From Halobacterium noricense (GTDB taxonomy: Archaea > Halobacteriota > Halobacteria > Halobacteriales > Halobacteriaceae): 64,000 nt of DNA. The notes beneath the pieces were generated by a model, which searched no databases, was not told the origin of the DNA, and worked only from the letters and a program-made list of their open reading frames with translations. Shown here piece after piece: positions 58,932 through 64,000 of this stretch (position 1 is its first letter; each line of letters opens with the position of its first letter). The stretch spans positions 372,001-436,000 of the forward strand of contig NZ_CP089468.1 in NCBI RefSeq assembly GCF_021233435.1, given 5' to 3'. The translations under genes were made by a program, and so were the position numbers.

Positions 58932-59983
58932 GTCGGCGTTGGCGTTTCGGTCTCCGCGTTCTCGCAGACCCAGAGGTCGCCGAACAGGTCGTCCTGTTCG
59001 AGCGTGACCGCGCCGCGGTGCGCCAGAAAGAGTAACGCGAGGAACGTCTGCACGCGCGACTCGCCGGCGTCCGCGACTTCCTCGTAGAGGACTTCCGTGC
59101 GGCCGCCGCCGTACTTCTCGTCCAACACCGTGCGGACGTCGACGATGGTCGCCTCGATGTCCTCCTCGTGGGCGTTCCCGAGCGCCTCCTCGGCGGTCGG
59201 CTCGTCGTCCATCCGGAACTCGTCCCCGGAGTGATAATCCAACTCCTGGACGCCGCGCCGGAACCCCTTCGGGGAGTCGCTGGTGTCGTACTCCCTCGAC
59301 TCCTTCCACCACGATCCGCGCTCGGCCTCCCGGAGGTCGCGCACGAGCTCGTCCAGCGTCTCCGGGTTGCCGCGGGCGTGCTTGCGCTCCAGCCGGCGGT
59401 CCATCTCGGACTCGAGCGCGTCCACGGGGTCGTAGGCCGGGCGGCCGTCCGCGTCCGCCTCGGCGGGCGGAGACTCCCACGGCGGCCGCTCGACTTCTTC
59501 CTCCTCGGGTTCGTCGTCGCCGTCGTCGAGCATCACGTCGCTCTTCATCCGCAGGAGGACGCTCGCGTAGAACAGCGCGCGCCCGGACGTCCGCAGGTCG
59601 GCCTCGTCGAGCGCCTCGAGGAATTTGTCCGTCACCGCGACGATGTCGATGTCCCACGGCTCGATTTCGCCGTTCTTCGCGAGCTGCACGAGCAACTCGA
59701 CGGGCTCGACCTCGTCGTCGGGGTTCGCCTCGGGTTCGGCCGGCGACTGCGCGATGAGTTCCGCGGCGCTGTCGGGCGTGTCGTCGGTGTCGTCTCCGGG
59801 CGCGTCCGCGGTCGTCAGCCCGCCGTCGGGCTCCGCGTCGCTGGACTCCCGCTCGGCCTTCCGGTCCTCGTGGCCCGTGATGTCCAGCGGGACGTCGTCT
59901 CCTGATTCACCGTCTCGCGGCTCGGTTCGCTTCGCTCCCTCGCCGCTCGACTGTTCGGAGTCGCTTCGCGACTCCCTAGTCAT
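58928..59983 (-). CDS. scpA: Segregation and condensation protein A (ScpA)
   Basis: 351 residues. The kleisin core is PVELLVQLAKNGEIEPWDIDIVAVTDKFLEALDEADLRTSGRALFYASVLLRMKSDVML (residues about 92-150), which binds the Smc head, and a C-terminal winged-helix (RVQTFLALLFLAHRGAVTLEQDDLFGDLWV). The N-terminal 90 residues are acidic and low-complexity. Codons 3-9 are a perfect hairpin (59957-59975). The start overlaps the smc stop by 8 bp; together they form a Smc-ScpA condensin. Confidence 0.93.
   Translation of the reverse strand: MTRESRSDSEQSSGEGAKRTEPRDGESGDDVPLDITGHEDRKAERESSDAEPDGGLTTADAPGDDTDDTPDSAAELIAQSPAEPEANPDDEVEPVELLVQLAKNGEIEPWDIDIVAVTDKFLEALDEADLRTSGRALFYASVLLRMKSDVMLDDGDDEPEEEEVERPPWESPPAEADADGRPAYDPVDALESEMDRRLERKHARGNPETLDELVRDLREAERGSWWKESREYDTSDSPKGFRRGVQELDYHSGDEFRMDDEPTAEEALGNAHEEDIEATIVDVRTVLDEKYGGGRTEVLYEEVADAGESRVQTFLALLFLAHRGAVTLEQDDLFGDLWVCENAETETPTPT
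59957..59975. repeat. Perfect triloop hairpin at the scpA start
   Basis: Arms GGAGTCGC/GCGACTCC with TTC loop, eight bases inside the scpA ATG and just before the smc stop region. The palindrome straddles translation start control of scpA. Confidence 0.9.
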
Positions 59984-62900
59984 TCGCTGTCGCCCCCGGC
60001 GCGGAGAGGTCGATACCCGTGACGATGCTGCGGTTGTCCTCCTGCATCGTGACGCCGATTGCGCGCTCGGAGCGGTCGAGCATCGCCGAGCGGTGGCTGA
60101 CGACGACGAACTGCGCGTCCCCGGCGAGTTCGTCGACCAGTTCGCCGACGCGGTCGGCGTTGACGGCGTCGAGGAACGCGTCCACCTCGTCGAGCGCGTA
60201 GAACGGCGCGGGGTTGTGCCGCTGGATGCCGAAGATGAACGCGAGGGCGGTCAGGGACTTCTCCCCGCCGCTCATCGCGTCGAGACGCTGGACGGGCTTG
60301 TCCGCGGGCTGGGCCTTCATCGTCAGCCCGCCCTCGAAGGGGTCCTCGGGGTTCTCCAGTTCGAGTTCGCCCGTGCCCGCGGAGAGTCGCGAGAAGATGC
60401 GCTGGAACTGGTCGTTGATGGCGTCGAAGGCGTCCATGAACGTCGACTTCTTCTGCTCGTCGTACTGGTCGATGCGGTCCTGGATGCCGTCGCGCTCCTC
60501 CACGAGCGTCTCGCGCTTGTCCTCGAGGTCGTCGAGGTCGGCTTCGACGTCGTCGTACTCCTCGATGGCCTTCATGTTCACCGGTTCGAGGGCTTCCATC
60601 TGGCGTTCGAGGCGCGCGACGTTCTCCTCGACGTCGTCGAGGTCCGGAATCTTCTCGGGGTCGTAGTCGCCGACGGCCTCTTCGAGGTCGTCGATTTCCT
60701 CGGCGAGCCGCGACTCCGCCCGGCGCAGGCTCTCCAGGCGGTTCTCGACCTTCTCGACCTCGCTGGCCTGCTCGTCGCGGGCTGCCTTCGCCTCCTTGAG
60801 GTCGTCTTTGAGGTCCTCGCGCTCGCTCTTGAGGTCCGCGAGTTCCGCCTCCAACTCGGCGACGGCGTCCTCCTTCTCGGCGAGCGTCTCCCGTTCGGCC
60901 TCGATTTGCTCGCGGAGGTCGCCGATGCGTTCCTCCTGTTCGGCCTTCTCGTTCTGTGCCTCCTCGATGTCGTCGTGGAGGTCCTCGACGGCGTCCTCGG
61001 CGTACTCCTTCTCCAATTGGAGGCTGTTCAGTTCGCCGTCGAGGTCGTCTACGCGCGACTCGAGGTCCGCGATGTCCGCCTCGATGTCCTCCTTCTGCGA
61101 GGCGAGTTCGGGAATCTTCGAGTCCGCGAGCTCGCTCTCCAACTCGGCGATGTCGTCCTCTAAGGCCGCGAGTTCGTCCTGCTTCGCGGCGATGTCGGCC
61201 TCGATTTCCTGCATCTCCTCGTCGACGTCCTCGCGTTCGCCCTGCAACTCCTCGATTTTCGCTTCCAAGTCGTCGATTTCGCCCTCGACGTCCTCGCGCT
61301 CGCTCTCGGCGTCCTCCACGTCGTTCTGGAGCGAGCGCACCTGGTCGGTGGCGTCCTGCCGGCGGTCGCGGGCGTCCTCCAAGCGGTCGTCGATTTCCCG
61401 GACGTCCTCCCGAATCTCGGCGCGCTCGTCTTCGAGGCGCTGGATGCGCTCGGCGACCCGTTCGAGTTGGCCTTTGCCGGACTTCGAGAACGAGTACCTC
61501 GAGCCCGACCGCGACCCGCCAGTCATCGCGCCGGACTTCTCCACGAGTTCGCCCGAGAGCGTCACCAGCCGGAAGTCGCCCATCAGGTCGCGGGCGGTCT
61601 CCATGTTCTCCACGACGAGCGTGTCCCCGAGCACGTACGAGAAGATGGGCTCGTACTGCTCGTCGAAGTCCACGAGGTTGTACGCGAAATCCACCACGCC
61701 CGGCATGTCGGGCGTGCTCGGGAGCGAGCGGTGGCGCATCTTCGTGATGGGGAGCATCGTCGCGCGGCCGGCGTTGCGCTGCTTGAGGTACTCGATGCAG
61801 CGCTGGCCCGTGCCGTCGTCGTCCACGACGACGTTCGCGAGGCGGCCGCCCGCCGCCGTCTCACAGGCAGTCGCGTACTGTTCGCTCACGCCACCGAGCT
61901 GTCCGACCGTGCCGTGAACGCCCTCCACGTCGCTGTTCAGAATCGTCGTGACGGCCTTCCCGTACGAGCTATCCCCGGACTGGTCGGCCTGCGCTTCGAG
62001 GCGCGCGTACTCCTCCTGTGCCGCGGAGAGGTCGTCCTCGACGTCTTCGAGGTCGTCCTGGCGCTCGCGTTTCTCCTGCTTGAGGTCCTCGACGACCTCC
62101 ACGATTTGCTCGCGGTTGCGCTTCGCCTTCGCGAGTTCGTCCTCGAGGTCGTCGAGCACCGCGTCCAGTTCCGGCAGGCGCTCGCGGGCCGCTTCGAGGT
62201 CGGATTTGGCCTCGTCGACGGCCTCCGAGCGGCGCTTGGCCTCGTCCAGCAGGCGGTCCTGCTCGCGCTGGAGGTCGTTGCGCTCGCTCTTGGCGTCCTC
62301 CAACTGCTCTTTCTTCTCGGCGAGTTCGGCTTTGAGTTCGTCGAACGCCGTGTCCACGGACTCGATTTCCGCTTCGACGTCCGCGAGGTCGGACTCGCGC
62401 TGCTGGATGTCCGCCTTCACGGACGCCTTCTCGACTTTCAGGTCCTTGATGTCGCCTTCCAGCTCGTCGATTTGCTCCTGCTTGCGGTCGATTTCGACGA
62501 ACGCCTGCCGGCGCTCGTTCTCCGCGGCCTCGATGCGCTCCTCGGCGGCCTCGACCTTGTCTTCGAGCCGCGAGATGTCGCCTTTGACTTCCTCCATCTC
62601 GCGCTTGATGGCGAGCTGCTCGTCCTCGCCCTTCCGCTCGATTTCCGCGTTCAGGTCTTCGAGGTCTTCCTCCAAGCGGAGGACGACGCCGCGGCGCTCG
62701 TCCAACTCTTCTTGGAGTTCGTCGAGTTCGTCCTCGCGCTCCGTGATGTCCGTGCGCGTGGCGTCGAGGTCGTCGTGCTTCTCTTCGAGCTCGGCGGCCT
62801 TCGCGTAGCTCTCGTACTCCTGTTTTTCGTCGCGGAGGCCCTGGTACTCGAGCGCCGTCTCGCGCTCGTCTTCGAGCTGTTCGAGGCGCTCGCGCTTCTC

Positions 62901-63548
62901 GTCGATGCGCAGGTCCGCCTCGTTGATGCGCTCCTCGACGACCTCCAGTTCCGCGTAGGCGTCCTCCTTCTTCGCGTCGAACTCCGCGACGCCCGCGATT
63001 TCGTCGACGATTTCGCGGCGCTCGCCCGGCGTCATGTTGATGATGCCCGTGACGTCGCCCTGCATCACGACGTTGTACCCCTCGGGCGCGACGCCCGCCT
63101 GCGCGAGCAGGTCGCGGATGTCCGAGAGGTTCACCGAGCGGCCGTTCAGGTAGTAGTAGGAGTAGTAGTTGTCGTCCGTGCGCTTCACGCGACGCTTGAC
63201 GGTGATGGTGTCCACGTCGCCGACCTTCTCCGAGCCCGCGGCGGCCTCCACCTGCGAGCGCGAGAGCGTCCCGTCGCCGTTGTTCAGCACGACCTCGACG
63301 CTGGCCTCCTTCGGACCGGCGGTCGCGTCGTCGCCCTCGTGGCTGGGGTTGTAGATGAGGTCCGTGAGCTTCTCCGCGCGCATCCCAGAGGTGCGCGCGA
63401 GCCCGAGCGCGAACAACACCGCGTCGATGATGTTCGACTTCCCGGAGCCGTTCGGCCCGCTAACCGTCGTGAAGTCCTCGTAGAACGGGATGCGCGTCGT
63501 CCCGGCGAAGCTCTTGAAGTTCTGGAGGACGATTTCGTCGATGTACAT
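59976..63548 (-). CDS. smc: Chromosome segregation ATPase Smc
   Basis: 1190 residues. Head N-terminal Walker A GPNGSGKSNIIDAVLFALG (residue about 32), long coiled coils (roughly residues 170-500 and 680-1000), the hinge around residue 515-650 (EGVHGTVGQLGGVSEQYATACETAAGGRLANVVV), signature MSGGEKSLTALAFIFG and Walker B FYALDEVDAFLD near the end. ABC-type ATPase of condensin with ScpA. ATG at 63548; a coiled-coil gene precedes it by 18 bp. Complete length for an archaeal Smc. Confidence 0.97.
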   Translation of the reverse strand: MYIDEIVLQNFKSFAGTTRIPFYEDFTTVSGPNGSGKSNIIDAVLFALGLARTSGMRAEKLTDLIYNPSHEGDDATAGPKEASVEVVLNNGDGTLSRSQVEAAAGSEKVGDVDTITVKRRVKRTDDNYYSYYYLNGRSVNLSDIRDLLAQAGVAPEGYNVVMQGDVTGIINMTPGERREIVDEIAGVAEFDAKKEDAYAELEVVEERINEADLRIDEKRERLEQLEDERETALEYQGLRDEKQEYESYAKAAELEEKHDDLDATRTDITEREDELDELQEELDERRGVVLRLEEDLEDLNAEIERKGEDEQLAIKREMEEVKGDISRLEDKVEAAEERIEAAENERRQAFVEIDRKQEQIDELEGDIKDLKVEKASVKADIQQRESDLADVEAEIESVDTAFDELKAELAEKKEQLEDAKSERNDLQREQDRLLDEAKRRSEAVDEAKSDLEAARERLPELDAVLDDLEDELAKAKRNREQIVEVVEDLKQEKRERQDDLEDVEDDLSAAQEEYARLEAQADQSGDSSYGKAVTTILNSDVEGVHGTVGQLGGVSEQYATACETAAGGRLANVVVDDDGTGQRCIEYLKQRNAGRATMLPITKMRHRSLPSTPDMPGVVDFAYNLVDFDEQYEPIFSYVLGDTLVVENMETARDLMGDFRLVTLSGELVEKSGAMTGGSRSGSRYSFSKSGKGQLERVAERIQRLEDERAEIREDVREIDDRLEDARDRRQDATDQVRSLQNDVEDAESEREDVEGEIDDLEAKIEELQGEREDVDEEMQEIEADIAAKQDELAALEDDIAELESELADSKIPELASQKEDIEADIADLESRVDDLDGELNSLQLEKEYAEDAVEDLHDDIEEAQNEKAEQEERIGDLREQIEAERETLAEKEDAVAELEAELADLKSEREDLKDDLKEAKAARDEQASEVEKVENRLESLRRAESRLAEEIDDLEEAVGDYDPEKIPDLDDVEENVARLERQMEALEPVNMKAIEEYDDVEADLDDLEDKRETLVEERDGIQDRIDQYDEQKKSTFMDAFDAINDQFQRIFSRLSAGTGELELENPEDPFEGGLTMKAQPADKPVQRLDAMSGGEKSLTALAFIFGIQRHNPAPFYALDEVDAFLDAVNADRVGELVDELAGDAQFVVVSHRSAMLDRSERAIGVTMQEDNRSIVTGIDLSAPGATAND

Positions 63549-63566
63549 GCTGGGGAGGGGAGCGGC

Positions 63567-63854
63567 CTACGCGACGATGATGTCGTCGAGGCCCGACTCC
63601 TCGTTGTCGTCAGCCTCGCCGTCCACAGGTTTAGTCGCTTCGTCTGCCCCGGTGTCGGGGTCGTTGTCGGGCTCGATGACGCCGCCCTCGCGGGATTCGC
63701 GGAGTTCCTCCGTGCTCGGCGTGCGGTCGAGTTCGGCTTCCAGCGTGCGGATGCGCTCGCTGGCGTCCACGAGTTCCTCGGTGAGGCCGCGGACGGTCGC
63801 CTCCAGTTCTTCGACGCGCTGTTCGAGTTCCTCGACGTCGGTGTCGTCAGTCAT
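63567..63854 (-). CDS. Small coiled-coil protein upstream of smc (DUF7518-like)
   Basis: 95 residues. A heptad-like coiled coil fills residues 5-45 (VEELEQRVEELEATVRGLTEELVDASERIRTLEAELDRT) and an acidic tail follows (NDPDTGADEATKPVDGEADDNEESGLDDIIVA). ATG at 63854; a CCTATACTTATCC box (minus strand, 63878-63890) is 24-36 bp upstream and probably drives the whole smc-scpA operon. Conserved association with smc is my recollection, not verified. Function unknown. Confidence 0.8.
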   Translation of the reverse strand: MTDDTDVEELEQRVEELEATVRGLTEELVDASERIRTLEAELDRTPSTEELRESREGGVIEPDNDPDTGADEATKPVDGEADDNEESGLDDIIVA

Positions 63855-63877
63855 ACGTCCTGAACGGGACGCGAGAC

Positions 63878-63890
63878 GGATAAGTATAGG
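63878..63890 (-). promoter_or_regulatory. TATA-like promoter of the smc-scpA operon
   Basis: CCTATACTTATCC on the minus strand, 24-36 bp upstream of the first gene, which has almost no leader. Confidence 0.6.
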
Positions 63891-63985
63891 TCGGACGAGC
63901 GTCAGACAATTTTGATTAGTGGCGCGGGGCCGGCCGCGTGGCCCCTTCGTTAGTCCTAAGCGGCCACCCCTCGAATCGTGGCGTA

Positions 63986-64000
63986 ATGAGTACGCAGGCC
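63986..64000 (+). CDS. Start of a gene cut by the window edge
   Basis: ATG AGT ACG CAG GCC (MSTQA) runs into the end of the window. It is divergent from the smc operon and preceded by a GC-rich spacer (63855-63985). Five residues cannot identify it. Confidence 0.4.

Overview
The window is a chromosomal segment of a halophilic archaeon (class Halobacteria). It is GC-rich throughout, its proteins are strongly acidic, and many starts look leaderless with a TATA-like box about 25-33 bp upstream. Marker genes are archaeal: transcription factor B, LonB, archaeal-type methionyl-tRNA synthetase, dehydroquinate synthase II, NadM and an AglD-type glycosyltransferase/flippase fusion. From memory, the order lon - trpCBA - aldolase-like aroA' - aroB' - tfb - pyk - ppsA resembles Halobacterium. 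No rRNA, tRNA, CRISPR, prophage or insertion-sequence transposase was recognised.

Layout. 1-6.3 kb: the 3' end of a secretion/pilus ATPase, its membrane platform protein and four overlapping haloarchaeal proteins with one N-terminal membrane segment each, which look like one secretion or pilus machine. 6.4-18.7 kb: housekeeping and metabolic genes (epimerase, aldo/keto reductase, MFS transporter, nucleotide-sugar-type glycosyltransferase, CoA pyrophosphatase, FAD oxidoreductase, Hsp20, GT87-like membrane protein, radical SAM protein, TRAM protein, cysteine-cluster protein). 19-24.4 kb: metallo-beta-lactamase hydrolase, small regulator, methyltransferase, glycosyltransferase, amidohydrolase, SAM hydrolase, NadM. 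24.6-36 kb: LonB, a CPBP protease, an MGMT-like protein without its cysteine, then aromatic amino-acid synthesis (trpCBA, ADH synthase, DHQ synthase II, DHQ dehydratase) and TFB. 36-45 kb: cobalamin-binding protein, NTPase, AglD-like protein, a stomatin/NfeD pair and pyruvate kinase. 45-58 kb: MetRS, VTT membrane protein, MfnA decarboxylase, M48 protease, PEP synthase, PhzF-like protein, a lipoprotein hydrolase, and purine salvage (phosphoribosyltransferase, MTA phosphorylase). 58-64 kb: the ScpA-Smc chromosome condensation operon.

How genes work together. Pyruvate kinase and PEP synthase are opposing steps of glycolysis and gluconeogenesis, and both are preceded by AACTCG-N4-CGAGTW palindromes close to the TrmB motif described in Halobacterium. 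The trp operon carries a TGTACA and a 14-bp palindrome between its TATA-like element and start codon. ADH synthase, DHQ synthase II and DHQ dehydratase are the archaeal early shikimate route feeding trpCBA.

The most unusual signal is a recurrent set of short perfect hairpins. Class I has arms of 5-11 bp and a 3-nt loop. Class II has variable arms around an 11-nt loop of consensus TCRCTNCGYTC (or its complement). They occur in intergenic spacers and also inside conserved genes (trpB, metG, scpA, a SAM hydrolase, a BtuF-like protein, a YkgJ-like protein and two glycosyltransferases), where they code in frame for short hydrophilic stretches. This resembles palindromic elements inserted into protein genes in Rickettsia. 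Two unrelated genes, metG and the YkgJ-like gene, share a 24-nt version at 21 of 24 positions. Two intergenic copies of a longer element share the end sequences CGAAAGCCCC and GCCCCTTTCAGTCCCG.
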